Both the position numbers and the translations under genes were made by a program. Under the pieces are notes generated by a model. The model was not told the origin of the DNA and searched no databases. It saw only the letters and a program-made list of their open reading frames with translations. This document shows positions 49,732 through 61,220 of a stretch of 64,000 nucleotides of DNA, one piece after another. Positions within the stretch are counted from its first letter, which is position 1. Every line of letters starts with the position of its first letter. The stretch is from Lineus longissimus. Taxonomy: Eukaryota > Nemertea > Pilidiophora > Heteronemertea > Lineidae. The stretch covers positions 13,142,001 to 13,206,000 of the forward strand of contig NC_088319.1 in assembly GCF_910592395.1 (NCBI RefSeq). The letters are read 5' to 3'.

Positions 49732-49905
49732 AGATCCTTGCTTACGAAAGCATGTAAGCGTTCTATCGGGAGATGTTGTGACCCGTTATGGTCACTCAAC
49801 CGTCCCTGGTCAGACACAGCGACACCACTATGGCAAATATTGCTCAGTTTCATTCTGTCAGTAGACAGTAGACATTTCTAATTTAAGAGACAAAGCAATA
49901 CTTAC

Positions 49906-49931
49906 TCTTTGATAATATCTTTGCCAAGGCT
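49906..49931 (-). other. Microexon-like segment (26 bp)
   Basis: On minus, ACCTTCTTTTCTGTAG (good acceptor) is followed by 26 bases, AGCCTTGGCAAAGATATTAT then CAAAGA, and then GTAAGTATTG (good donor). Both splice signals are near consensus, and all three frames of the short segment are open. It would lie between the start exon at 51969-51988 and 49574-49631. It may be a 5'-leader exon or a chance pair of sites. Confidence 0.25.
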
Positions 49932-49996
49932 CTACAGAAAAGAAGGTTTTCGAGAGGGATAATATGAAGTTTGTCATAGTGCTTATGGAGGCGTTT

Positions 49997-50156
49997 CTAC
50001 ACCGGTTCAAATCCTAGTCTAAGGACCTTGAAAGCTCTGTAATAGAGCTGAGGTCCTGCAGTCCAAAGATCTGAAGTTTTGAATCCTAGTCAAAGAACCT
50101 TGATAGCTTGATGGCAAAGCAGTGGACTGACAATTTCAAATCACAGTTCAAGGCAA
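49997..50156 (+). repeat. Tandem tRNA-like sequence, about 2.3 degenerate units
   Basis: GGTTCAAATCCTAGTC (50003) and TTTTGAATCCTAGTCAAAG (50075) are B-box/T-arm-like. They are followed by AAGCTCTGTAATAGAGC and TAGCTTGATGGCAAAGCAGT, which resemble an A box and D arm, then GTGGACTGACAAT and CAGTTCAAGGC. Period is about 72 bp, the size of a tRNA. Stems are broken, so these are not working tRNA genes. They look like a decayed tandem of tRNA-derived units. Confidence 0.45.
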
Positions 50157-51968
50157 CTTGCTCTTGTATTTTCATCAATGTTTTCAAACAAATGACTGAA
50201 GTTCACGTAACAAAGTGATGGAAGATAAGACAAAATTGCCCAAAACCAACAAAATACTGGTCAAGATCGGACTACAGCAGTTGATTGGTATCCGTATTGC
50301 ATGGAAGACATGAAAAATAAGCTACTTTCCCGGCCGATATTGGCTAAGCAAAAGCTATTGCGTGTGGCATTTTCATTACAGTTTCGGCATACACCTGCTG
50401 CAAGAGATTATTAGCGATTATTGTAATTATTGGACACATATCAATAGAGTTTAAAAGGGGACTCTGCCCAGCAAATTTCATGTCACATCATTGTTCAAAA
50501 TACTAGGAAATTAAACCCTAAGGCAAAAGGATGATATGAAATACAACAGAGTCAATCCCTGTGAGCAAATAACAGCCACTGAGCAATGTTACAATCTTGC
50601 ACCGGTTATCTCTTTTCAACTAACACCCGAGACATATCAAACATATCTATCAATGAAAGTTGAGTAGAATGACACCCATTTATAGTTATATATGTCACTG
50701 CAACAAGAACTGCACTTTTGCAACGCTTTAAAAATAAAAGACAGACAATCACAATTTTCCTCTTTCTACATCATCCACTTGGCATTTAAGTATCAATGAA
50801 CATTCACATGCTAATAAGATATCAAATTTGAAGATATCATTCAAATCCCTAAAGGTCTAAGCCAGTCGTCAGAAATTTGAAATTTATAACTGAATTTGAA
50901 CATTTCCTATTCCGTCAATGCAAACTGAATATAATATTTAAACATTGCCCTTGTGTAGGTAGATCTAAAAATATCACAAATACCAAGTTTCAGCAAATTT
51001 GCATGCATGATTACTGAACTACAGCACTGTGTATCACTGCATGATTTTCCTTAGCCAACAGTAAAAACAAACAAGTACCCTTTTAAAACTTAATCTAAAA
51101 CATAAACCTCAATTTGAAACATGCAAAAAGAGAATTAAAGATAAAATAATCACTTGTTTTAAAATTCAACACTAAAAACTCAATAATCAAATGCCACTCA
51201 AATTTATTTAAATTCTATCTCAAAATGAATTGATAGAATTGATAAATGGATAAATGAATGAATCATTCAATTAACTGAAAGTGAACTTTAAATCTCAAAT
51301 TGGCAACAAAACCTAAAAATAAACAGAATTTCCGGTGCTATTTATAATCAATTACGGGATGATAAAAAAATTAAAGAACTTCAAATGTGCCATTTAAAAA
51401 TTCTATGGCTTTCCCTTCTCGCTTTTTAAATGCAGTGGAAAAAGATGCAGTCTATTCTTAACAATTCTTATAAAATTCTGCCATATCTCAAAAATTACAC
51501 CTAAGAAGCAACCCCGCCTTTTTATCTAATACCGCAAGCTCTTTCAACTTTGACACTATAATCAAACAAAAGAACATTCAATTACTGACAGCTGAACACC
51601 AAAATAAAAACACCCATCGCGATGACATCAATTTTTCGATTTGATGAACTTCATTTACGAGGCAGTGTCGACTCATAACGTCACCATCATTTACGAGCAG
51701 ACACGGATTAAAAATAAACTTTTAAAAACGCTGTGACACAACGTCTGAGTGAGAAAAATCATTTTCTTTTCCGACGTGTCCATTTAGCGTCGACACGTGT
51801 TAACGCACTGAGAGAACAAACACACGCTCTAAAAAATGAGCATCACATTTCAATAGCGGAGGATTCTTATGACGGGTAATTATTATAAAACTCGTAGGCT
51901 GAGTAAGAAGACAACATTAAAGGAAATACCGTTCCTCAAGGTCAAAGAGATGGAAAAATATAACTTAC
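50157..51968. other. No identifiable gene; presumed intron
   Basis: Very AT-rich sequence. It would be the first intron if 51969-51988 is a start exon on minus. Confidence 0.4.
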
Positions 51969-51988
51969 ATGTTGTCGCTGATATTCAT
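51969..51988 (-). CDS. Candidate short start exon, unidentified
   Basis: On minus, ATG at 51988 gives MNISDN and two more bases (20 nt) and then GTAAGTTATA, a strong donor. The leader upstream contains a direct repeat (GAACTGAC twice). The sequence upstream (52040-52200) is GC-richer, with ATTAAAGACTGG as a possible TATA-like word about 140 bp upstream of the ATG. Short first coding exons with a strong donor are common in animals, but so few codons carry little information, so the call rests on the donor and the promoter-like context. Confidence 0.3.
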
Positions 51989-52365
51989 CGTTCGTCAGTT
52001 CGTCAGTTCTTGAGACACGAGGCCATGGATATTATTTAAACACTCAGTAGTTTTCTACTAGTATTACACGGACTCCGTTTACCCTTCGCAAGCAAGACCA
52101 ATGTCTCAGCGCTCCGCACTCAGCCTATCCAGTCTTTAATCGTACGTACAGGCCACACTCCTATATGCACACCACGTCAAGCCGACATGGACAAAATAAT
52201 GACTAGGGATAGATCGGGGAGAAAAGTAGCCATATGGGGCCATGCGGTGCTTCATTATTCATGTTCGAGTATAATCCTTAATGTCACACTGCACATATTC
52301 TTTGCGGTTCTCTCTTCATTAATATGAATACGTCTTCACTCAGACAGTGACACTTGAGCCCTTCT
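51989..52365. other. Promoter-like region of the 51988 start
   Basis: Relative GC increase, mixed complexity and CpG words (TCGTACGTACAGG, GAGACACGAGG) next to AT-rich flanks. No specific element is certain. Confidence 0.3.
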
Positions 52366-52575
52366 GGTTCAAATGTCACTCAAAAAGAATAGATTCTCTT
52401 ATATATTTCACAAATTGCTGTGGTCTCAAGTCGATAGTATGCATATGACATGAAAACAGGAGGTTCTGCGCAATCAATTATTGCCTCCACAATTCTGATG
52501 TTCCCTGTGCCTGTCTAGTCCAAATGTCACTCAAAAAGAAAAGATTTTTTTGTATATTTCACAATTTGAGAGTCC
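52366..52575. repeat. Direct repeat, about 150-bp spacing
   Basis: CAAATGTCACTCAAAAAGAA and the following TATATTTCACAA(A)TTG occur at 52370 and 52521. The intervening sequence differs, so this is an old tandem duplication. Confidence 0.7.
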
Positions 52576-54043
52576 TTTATAATAATGTCAACAATACGTC
52601 TGTGGCATGAAAAGACTACAAAGTGACAGTCCTTCATTTCCAATACCCCCTCAAAATTGGCCCCGCCTTTTTCGTCAGAACACCCAAAAGCTGAGAGGCG
52701 CCATTTCCTCACTTGCCGAGTTGGAAAATGGTAACTAAGTTTTCACGATGACTTAAAAACTCCACATGTTATGAAGTGTTTTAACTTTTGAATGATATTC
52801 CATACCTTTTTGATACACACTGTACTGCTTTGATCTTCAGGAGTAAGACAGACTCTTCTCTTATACAGTATTTGAGGCTTGAAGATCAAAGTGAACCACT
52901 AAAACCAGTGTCAGAGCAGTGTGAACATGCTATTAGGAAACACCACACATACTCTTAAAGGGCTAAATAAGGGGCCTAGCCTGAACCTTGTACATTCTGG
53001 AACACATTGGTTGAGACCACAATTGGTACAGTGTGGCTGTATTGTCTTGTTTTGTATTGCATTGCAAAATAAGGAATGCAAACAAGCAATACAGAAGAAC
53101 ATAAATATACCGCCAGTTGAGGTAATTTTCTGCCAATTTACACTTCATGAGATAGCTTCAAAAACACGTTGAACTGAAATAAAAAGTTTACCAGAATAAT
53201 CTACTTATGAATCACAATCTTGTCAATAATTTCAAAATGTCAACACCAAACATAAATTCAAACTTTGCATAAAATCACTACATGTACTTCACCTTAAAGG
53301 TGTGCCAAACCTCATCATCGCATGATTTCATACCAGAATTAGAACGGAATGTTTCGAAAAAGGTCAAAAATACAGATTGACCAAACTTAATATTCGGAAC
53401 GATTTCTATACATTAGATCCTCATTGGGGCATGTGAACTACAGTCGATAGGAATTTATGCCCACTTCAAAATTACAGGTGAAAGTCTGCCTTTAAATCTT
53501 GCAGCAATTGTTTTTCTCATTCTGATCTCATTTTCAACTCGTCTGCAGTGTCTGCGTAAATTTCCACCACTTTCCTCAATGTTGAAATATAATCTAAAGA
53601 AAGTTAAGGGGATTTGCCGCCACTTGCAAAATCCGTAATCCCACTTCAAATAAACTGGATTGCCACCGCCCGCATTTTTCATTAGGATCATTCATGAGAA
53701 GCAATGAAGTTGACGGCAGCAGGATCTGCTCTGAGGTGACACTTTCTCTGTAGCGGTGCTGAAAAATTCACGGTGTCTGGTATTTTGCAAGTCAGTGCAG
53801 GTAAAGAAGGTAAAATGTAAGGTAAACTTTCTTGTTTCTGTGATAGAAAAGTTACACATGTCTTACACTGTAACTCCATGACAATTTCCATCTTATGTTG
53901 CCAGACAAATTACGATACATTTCCATAGACCTCATTGTTGTACCGATGTGCAATTTGTGGTTTCTTTGTCTCGGGCAAACAAAATATGCCGTTTCAGCTA
54001 TTTATCAAACGAAAAAGTACACGCTTCACCTTACTATTGTTCC
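52576..54043. other. No identifiable gene
   Basis: Unsupported short open stretches (for example 52921-53172 plus, 53455-53691 minus). Confidence 0.4.
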
Positions 54044-54554
54044 AAGGTGTAAACTGTTGAAGGCACGGTGTAAAGAGCCAGGAGAAGATGGGGAAACTTT
54101 GTCAATTGAAGAATAGCCCTAAATGATGACGACAAATGATGACGACAACAACAACGATGATAACGACAGCAGTGGCGGCGGCGATGGCGGTTATGGCGGC
54201 GGCGACGACGACGACAATTACTTCTTAAAACTGCATCATGTCACATGTACATGCAGCCACTGTGTGCGTCAATACCTTCTGCAAGTTGTTTTCTACACTG
54301 CATGGGCTATGATTGTGCCAGGCTTATAATTGTACCACTTTACCTTACCTTTTTGCTGCATGTCCACTTACCTTATTTTTGCTCCAAGTGCTTTACCTTA
54401 ACTTTTGGCTGGACAATTAGCTTCCCTATCCCTATAGCTCCAAGTCGACTCCATGGAGTTGTCACTCTACGTCATTCATGTCGTATCATAAGACCTGTAA
54501 TATATATAAAACCGTTAGAGACTTAAATTCATCTTCTGCCATCTTCTACCTAGT
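54044..54554 (+). repeat. Segmental tandem duplication, copy 1 (short microsatellite)
   Basis: Runs from AAGGTGTAAACTGTTGAAGG to the end of CTTCTGCCATCTTCTACC. It contains a modest GAC/GGC tract (54123-54220) between a left arm of about 80 bp and a right arm of about 330 bp beginning TTACTTCTTAAAACTGCATC. The same arms in the same order form copy 2. Confidence 0.9.
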
Positions 54555-55687
54555 AAGGTGCAAACTGTTGAAGGCACGGTGTGAAGTGCCAGGAGAAGAT
54601 TGGGAAAGTTTGTCAACTGGGAAAAAGCCCTGAATGATGACGACAACGACAACAATTACGATGATAACGACAGCAGCGGCGAGGGCGGCGATGGCAGCGG
54701 TGGTGATGACGACGGCAGCGGCGATGGCGATGGCGGCGATGGCGGCGGCGGCGATGGCGACGATGGCAGCGGCGGCGATGGCGGCGGCGGCGATGGCAGC
54801 GGCGGTTATGGCGATGGCGGCGGCGGCGATGGCAGCGGCGGTTATGGCGATGGCAGCGGCGGTGATGGCGGCGGCGGCGATGGCAGCGGCGGTGATGGTG
54901 ATGGCGATGGCGGCGGCGGCGATGGCAGCGGCGGTAATAGCGGCGGCAGCGGCGGTAATAGCGGCGGCAGTGACGACGACGACTACGGGAGCGGCAGTGG
55001 TAGCGGCGGTGGTAGCGGCGGTGGTAACGACGACGGCAGCGGCGATGGCGACGCTGGCGACGGCAGCGGGGTGACGACGACGGCAGCGGCGACGGCGATG
55101 GCAGCAGTGGCGAAGGCAGTGGTGGTGGCGACGGCAACGGTGACGACGACAGCAGCGGCGATGGCGGCGGTGGTGACGGCAGTGGCGGTGACGACAACGG
55201 CGGCGACGATGGTGACGGCAGCGGCGGTGACGACAACAGCGGTGGTGAAGACGACGGCAGCGGTGGCAAAGGCAGCGGTGGTGACGACGGCAGCGGTGGT
55301 GACGACGGCAGCGGTGGTGACGACGGCAGCGGTGGTGACGACGGCAGCGGCGGTGACGACAATTACTTTTTAAAACTACATCATGTCACATGTACATGCA
55401 GCCACTGTGTGCATCAATACCTTCTGCAAGTTGTTTTCTACACTGTATGGGCTATGATTGTGCCAGGGTTATAATTGTACCACTTTACCTTACCTTTTTG
55501 CTCTATGTCCACTTACCTTATTTTTGCTCCATGTGCCTTACCTTAGCTTTTGGATGGACAATTAGCGTACCCATCCTTTTAGCTCCAAGTCGACTCAATG
55601 GAGTTGTCACTCTATGTCATTCATGTCGTATCATAAGACCTGTAATATATATATAACTGTTAGAGACTTAAATTCATCTTCTGCCGC
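54555..55687 (+). repeat. Segmental tandem duplication, copy 2 (expanded microsatellite)
   Basis: The left arm begins AAGGTGCAAACTGTTGAAGG and the right arm (55363-55687) TTACTTTTTAAAACTACATC, both close to copy 1. Between them the trinucleotide tract has grown to about 730 bp. Arms differ by scattered substitutions, so the duplication predates the expansion. Confidence 0.9.
54630..55362 (+). repeat. GGC/GAT/GAC/AGC trinucleotide microsatellite
   Basis: Interrupted (GGCGATGGCAGC)n-type tract. It creates frames on both strands, including a 257-codon plus frame (54600-55373) rich in Gly, Asp and Ser that turns into a Thr/Ala/Val frame near 55074 when the repeat phase slips by one base. A phase slip inside the tract, stops in the flanking arms and open frames on both strands argue against a protein. 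The G-rich strand may form unusual DNA structures. Confidence 0.95.
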
Positions 55688-55815
55688 ATTGCCATCAACA
55701 AAACCCAGAAACAAAAAAAGATGCTCCTAGTTAGACCAGAAGCCTTTGTTCATGTTCTTCATATCAGCTAATGAAAGAAGTGATTGGAACTTAGTATCGC
55801 TAGGATCAGAGACAA
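55686..55815 (-). repeat. Diverged local duplicate with splice-acceptor-like site, copy a
   Basis: GCATTGCCATCAA begins this segment and also the segment at 56280, and GGATCAG ends both. On minus it has CACTTCTTTCATTAG (acceptor-like) followed by CTGATATGAAGAACATGAAC and a stop 13 codons later. It may be a fossil terminal exon. The 410-bp element is inserted between the two copies. Confidence 0.5.
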
Positions 55816-55816
55816 T

Positions 55817-56226
55817 AGCTGCGCTTACACCACGAAATATTGGTGGACCAATTGCACTTACACCACCACATTGCCGCGACAAATTGGTTCGGCAATCCAT
55901 TGCCGATACAAATTGCCGAGCGAATTTGTCCCACCAAGCTTGATGGTCCAAATTCGCCCGGCTTGTTAAAAGCTCGGCTTTGTCGTGGTGTACGCGCAAA
56001 TGGTTCGGCAATTAGCTAGTTAGATGGTTCGGCTCCAGGCGGCGCTTTCGAAATGGCGCTTTCTGCCAAGGCTTTCCGCGTTCTGCTTATTGTTTGCGCG
56101 CCATCTGTAGCCGGATTTTATAACTAGCTGCAGCGCTGGTGTAAGCGCTTGGTGGATTTTCGATGGTGCGGCATTGGTTCCCGAACCAAGATTGGTGGTC
56201 CATTTTCAGGTGGTGTAAGTGCGGCT
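55817..56226 (+). mobile_element. 410-bp non-autonomous inverted-repeat element, copy 2
   Basis: Same length and ends as the copy at 15036-15445. Five base differences: GAGCGAATTTG for GAGCATATTTG (two), AGCTCGG for AGTTCGG, GTACGCGC for GTAAGCGC and ATGGTTCGG for ATGGATCGG. One of these falls inside an internal GTGGTGTAAGCGC motif. Flanking bases are AAT on the left and TAT on the right, so the target duplication is not clear here. No coding capacity. Confidence 0.85.
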
Positions 56227-56279
56227 TATGTGCCACCGGAAAGTAGGTCACAGTGACCTAGCTCTTTGCTCACCTCTGC

Positions 56280-56396
56280 GCATTGCCATCAAGAAAAGTT
56301 GCTCCCACCTGAAGTCTTCTTCGTGTACTTAATATCATCAGCTGAAGACAAAAGCAAATGGAAATTATAAAATCATTGTAGGATCAGGGACCATGT
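56280..56396 (-). repeat. Diverged local duplicate with splice-acceptor-like site, copy b
   Basis: Counterpart of 55686-55815. On minus, GCTTTTGTCTTCAG is a strong acceptor-like sequence followed by CTGATGATATTAAGTACACG and a stop about 17 codons later. The short products of the two copies (DMKNMNKGFWSN and DDIKYTKKTSGGSNFS) share only a loose pattern. Confidence 0.5.
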
Positions 56397-58332
56397 GCTT
56401 TCCGTATTGTCTGCATCCCAGAGGACATCACCTGGTCACAAGCCATCTGACTCAAAACCTTGCAATGACCAGATCAGGTGCGTGGTGAAAATGCCAAAAT
56501 ACCGCTAACCACATTGCTTGGCATTTTTCACTCAATGTTTTAGCCATAAGCTAACACTTGGAAGAGAAATCGCAGGTCAGTTTCAAATTGGATGTTTTGT
56601 GGTATCAATCATTTCATTGAGAGTGGAATATGTTTCTCTCAAGGTAAAGGAGGATGAGCAGGAACTGGGGGATCTCAATTGCATTCTTCAGGTAACTAAT
56701 ATGCACAGTTTAGCAACTGGCCGGGTCTTGCTGGCCTAAAGCGCCCCGTACACAAGCAATTTTAGTTGCTGCAACCTGCAACAGAGTCATGGCGACATGA
56801 CGATTCTTGTAAACTTTTTCTTGTAATTGTACACCAAATTTTTGCATTTTATTTTCAGGGATTATATGAATAACCTCAATTTAGAAGAATTTCTGACTGG
56901 AAAGCTCGAAAGAAATGACTTAATCTGCAAAAATATAAATCGTTAAGTTGCAAAATTATAGAGGTCCAATAATGTACAAGTCTATGTTTTGAAGGACCTT
57001 TTTATGAAGTGTTATGAAGTTTCTTTTTGTTCTATCAAGAATCAGCCATCACCATTTCTGATATAATGAGCACTAGAGAATCATGTAAATATTAACTCCT
57101 GAAATATCAAGTTACCCCCCCTCAAAAAAACCCAAAACACTTGCTGCCACCTGTATGAAATATCCTGAACTATTCAATTTACATCGTCCTCACTGGCGTA
57201 ATTGCAGCAATCGTTCCCAGCCTACTTCAGATGCTGATGGTGTCCCAGACTCGATCTCTTCAGCGGCTGCTTATGCAACGATGATTCAACAAATGTCATA
57301 GGGAAAATCAATAGATAAAATGTTCTTTCCCCACCAGAGAAAGTTTCCACAAAAAAACTATAAGGTAGAAGGTTCTGTTTTTACTGATTCATGATTCCTG
57401 ATTGGCTGGGGTAAGAACACTTTAATGGCAAGTTCTGGGCACAGGTGATGTTTTCAAAACTAACCTGACCCCATCCCCCCCCCCCTGCAGTCCAAATATA
57501 CCGGTATACCATCCAGCCTATTCACAACTTGGGTCTTTTGGATGAGAGCCAAATGTACCTCAGGGCAAGACCACAAAGCGTTAATGATATCAACGAAATT
57601 AAAATCAAAAACATCAATTCATCCCAAGGCAAAATCAACCGATTAACTAAATTTATAGCTTTATATTACACGCGAAATGTTGGCCAGAGTAAGTACATAT
57701 TGCAATAACCTGTATTTTTTAATACAATACCGGACCATATAATCTTCAGAGTACATCTTAATCAGGCGGATTTTTTGAGCCCCGGGAATCGTGAGTCAGA
57801 GGACTCACAGCCTCCCCGATGAGTTAGATGGTTATTGCACAATAATAAAAGCCTGGGAACGCCGCGAAAGGAACTTTAGAGGATAGGAAGCTGTGATGAG
57901 TTGTGAAGGCAGAGTGAGGACTAGCGTTACAAGGACTTTTGGACTAAGGTTCATACGATTCAAGGGTAACGGCTGCTTTTGATAACAGATTCTAAACCAC
58001 CTAGATAACAAAGCGCACCACAAATAGATTACATGATACTACATGTATGTCCCCAGCTTTGGCAGCAGCAGATAAGGTCAGGCAACTACAACCGCTTGGG
58101 CTGGTGCAGCAATACTGAAGCAGTCAAAACCACTAATTTTGATGATTATTTTGAGGTGTTTTTGAATAGAAACCAATATCTCATGGTAGGAATTGGTTGC
58201 CTCACCAAATAACACTCAGGTGGAATAGTACATGTAGCCTCATGATATCAATTTGTGCACAAGAAATAATTCATGAAGTTCAATGTCTCCTAAAACTCTT
58301 TGAACCTCCTCGTCAACTTTAGTTGGCATATT
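56397..58332. other. No identifiable gene
   Basis: A C-run lies at 57475-57485. A perfect palindrome-like GTGAGTCAGAGGACTCAC (57790-57807) includes an AP-1-type TGAGTCA. No exons recognised. Confidence 0.4.
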
Positions 58333-58346
58333 GTTACCACGGTAAC
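58333..58346. promoter_or_regulatory. Dyad-symmetric RFX site
   Basis: GTTACCACGGTAAC is a fully symmetric GTTRCC-NN-GGYAAC site, the high-affinity form bound by RFX dimers. No convincing gene start lies nearby on either strand, so a distal element or chance are both possible. Confidence 0.3.
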
Positions 58347-58738
58347 ATGACTTTCTATCGCGCAAGAGGGAAAGGCACACCATCGTCATAAATAATCCTT
58401 TCACTCGCCAATATGAAATTTGATGTCATCGACCACGAATAGGTGATATTACGATTGCAGTTTTGTCATCTTTGTACTATTACTACATCACGAGGCTCAT
58501 CAAGTGTTCTGCGACAAGCGGATGTGTCATTTTCAACACAGTGGTGTCTCAAGTCTATATGGTCAAGGCCGTTTTGAAACGCTTTCAGAAAATCCAGAAT
58601 AAAACCTGAAGGGCTTCACGAGAGCTTTCAAAGTACCTTTTAAATGAAACGTCCTTTGTCCTTGGGACATTTTGCTCAGATGAGACTGGATTGAATTAAT
58701 GAATGGTCCTAAATGTCACCATGAAAAGCAGATAGTCA
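58347..58738. other. No identifiable feature
   Basis: Unique sequence without a supported exon. Confidence 0.4.
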
Positions 58739-58890
58739 AATTGTCTAAATGCTCCAGATTTCTAAAAACGTTGGAGCAAATTGTCTTAAAACTGCACATT
58801 TCAAGAAACTTCGAAGACGATTGTCTGAAAATGCTGCAGATTTTAAGAAACATTGGAGCGAATTGTCCAACTGCTGCAGACTCCAAGACA
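58739..58890. repeat. 41-bp tandem repeat, about 3.7 units
   Basis: AATTGTCTAAATGCTCCAGA and relatives begin units of 40, 41 and 41 bp, then a partial unit. Each has a TGC(T)GCAGATTT-type centre and an AAGAAACNTTGGAGC-type end. Moderately diverged. Confidence 0.8.
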
Positions 58891-60891
58891 CTTATCATCA
58901 CCATCATCACCATTATTATGCATTTCCCATTCCTGCAGACTGTCAGTGACAGAGGTATTTCGTGCCACAAGCCCATTAAAGCAAAACTTAACATGCAAGT
59001 TTCTGCAGAGGTTTGGTGATTAAGCAGAAATGGACAAATGACCATCGTGGGAGAGATTGTTAAAAAACGCAAACGGCATCCGAACAGACTCGCGGTATCG
59101 TAATTTCATGGCTCTGCGGCCAGATATGAAATGCAGAGATGGCATTGGCGGATTATGAGATCCGACAAATCATACGAGCTTGAGCAGTAAGGAATTATGG
59201 GTATTATTCTGATCAGAAAATAGCACGTTTGAGAAAGGCGGAGGCCATTTTGTAAACGGATGAAGATCAAGTTCTTTAGAACGGATGTTTCAAGGTCTCT
59301 CTCAAATGGATTTTGACGGTTACAGATCTGGAAAACATACAAGTATAAGATGATGTGATTTAAGTAGATGCGACCTGTCATTCCGAACGATAAGGCAACA
59401 TTTTTCAATCCCTGCTGTCATCGCGGCTGAAAAACATTACGATGAACTTGACCAGATTTGACAATTTGACAAGCTTGAAAAATGTGCCGTTGACATAAAT
59501 GACGAAGCTTAAAACATGGCACAAATTAATCTGAGCTTTAAATGCTGATATGATCCATAGACATCACATTTTTACGTAATATTTTTTTATTTCAAATGAC
59601 GACAACAATATAGGTAAGCTCTTCCTACTCTATCAACGTCAGACAGCCACGCTTCATAAAAAAAGTCACACCTCTTCGGCTCAGAGAGTACTAAACGGAT
59701 GACAATGACATCTGCTCTTTTATCAACCCTGTCCCAGGTACCTTAACTTCCCATTTTGCATTAATTTTTACACTTCCGGGAATAAAGTATAGCATAATGG
59801 GGATGAGGATGACTCAAAGAGAAGTGGCTTCTATGAAGTCATCAAATGGCGATAAATGTCTCCTTGTACCCATAGGAATCCAGCAGATCAAAACAGCATT
59901 TTAGGGAGATCATTTCGATATCAAAACCTAAAGAATGTTAGTATCATAACATTAGGTACTTTTAAATGTAACTATTTATACTCCCAAAGGGCTAAATTAG
60001 GAGGCCTACAGTGACCTATGAACTCAAGGCATCTGTAGACTAGACAATACCTCTAATCCGGCGATTCTTGGTCATCATAGTGGGGTGGTAGCGACTAGCT
60101 TTCATGATCGCACGCAATAAATATTGCTTGTTTACAGTGAACATCAGATCTCTGTGATAGGAGTAGGAGATCAGAGCCACCTGCAATCAATATCAAGCCC
60201 AATAACAGTTTTACACGCCAACGACATTTGTCGTCGATAGCAGTGACTATAATTGTAGGTTGCAACGATTTCAATCACTTGTTTGCAAGATCTCTAAGAA
60301 ATCCAGCAGCTGGGCTCATTTACAAAACACAAATTTCAAAAAGATTCTCAAAAGACAAGACTAAAATTGTCGCCAATTTAAAGATGATCACAATAGCTTT
60401 GAATCAATTAGAGATCAAAGGCTAATTAGCAATTGATAACGAGTGATCAACCTTGCATCAATCATCGAGGGGCCTGGGAATTCCTGGGAGTCCAAGGAAA
60501 TGAAATCAATGCTTAACATCCCACATCGACGGAATTAAACTGCTAAAATAATGCTTATGCCTGCTACTGGGTGTCCCAAGAAACTGTTTCAGACTACTAC
60601 AAAAAGCAGTTTACATTTTTTATTCTTTTATTCTTTATATTTAGCTAACAATTTTGTCTAGATTTCATATGAAGGCGTAAAACAAACGTAAAGTTCCAAG
60701 CCTTTATCTCCCGTTTATTACACTCTTGCCTGAGTTTTACAAAGGATTGCATCAAAACCAAGATCCTGTCACAAAGGCGCACACCTCGTTCATTAAGGTT
60801 TTCCCTGGCGAATCAAGGCATGACACTAATAATCATTTTTGACTAATTTTCTCTTGAAATTTTTGTACATTTGGTGTTTTATCAGGAAGTA
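58891..60891. other. No identifiable gene
   Basis: Unsupported open stretches only (for example minus 59106-59408). Confidence 0.4.
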
Positions 60892-61051
60892 CAGTAGAAC
60901 CTCTCTATTAAGGACACCCTCGGGACTGGCAAGTGCTGTCCTTAATAGAGAGGTGTCCTGATTAGCGAGGTCAAATTGAATGGAAACAACCAATTTGGGA
61001 CCGAAACTAGTGTCCTTAATAGAGAGGTGTCCGCCAAGGGAGGTTCCACTG
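60892..61051 (+). mobile_element. Complete TA-flanked MITE, family B (160 bp), copy 2
   Basis: Begins CAGTAGAACCTCTCTATTAA and ends GGGAGGTTCCACTG, with TA at 60890-60891 and 61052-61053. AGAGAGGTGTCC words are repeated inside. The CAGTRGAACC terminus and TA target fit the pogo/Tigger branch of Tc1/mariner. The terminus is shared with family A (CAGTGGAACCCC), so one transposase could have mobilised both. Confidence 0.8.
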
Positions 61052-61220
61052 TACAACAACTGCCACCTAAAGGGTGTTTAAGGGTTGACCTGTTTAAGGC
61101 TCAAACTTGAAATCCTAAAGCAATTCGAACTCCTTTAAAATGAAGCGAATGCATATTTAAAACATGGGAGGCTGTTCTCTGGAAAGAAAGAACGAACTAC
61201 CCCCTTGAAATGGGCATATA

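Noticed and set aside
57790-57826. Similarity between 57791-57826 and 30365-30400
   Set aside because: The match is short and gapped, too weak to call a repeat family.
58387-58460. Plus-strand ATG near the symmetric RFX site followed by a GTGATA donor
   Set aside because: The frame hits TAG at the would-be splice point and the donor is weak.
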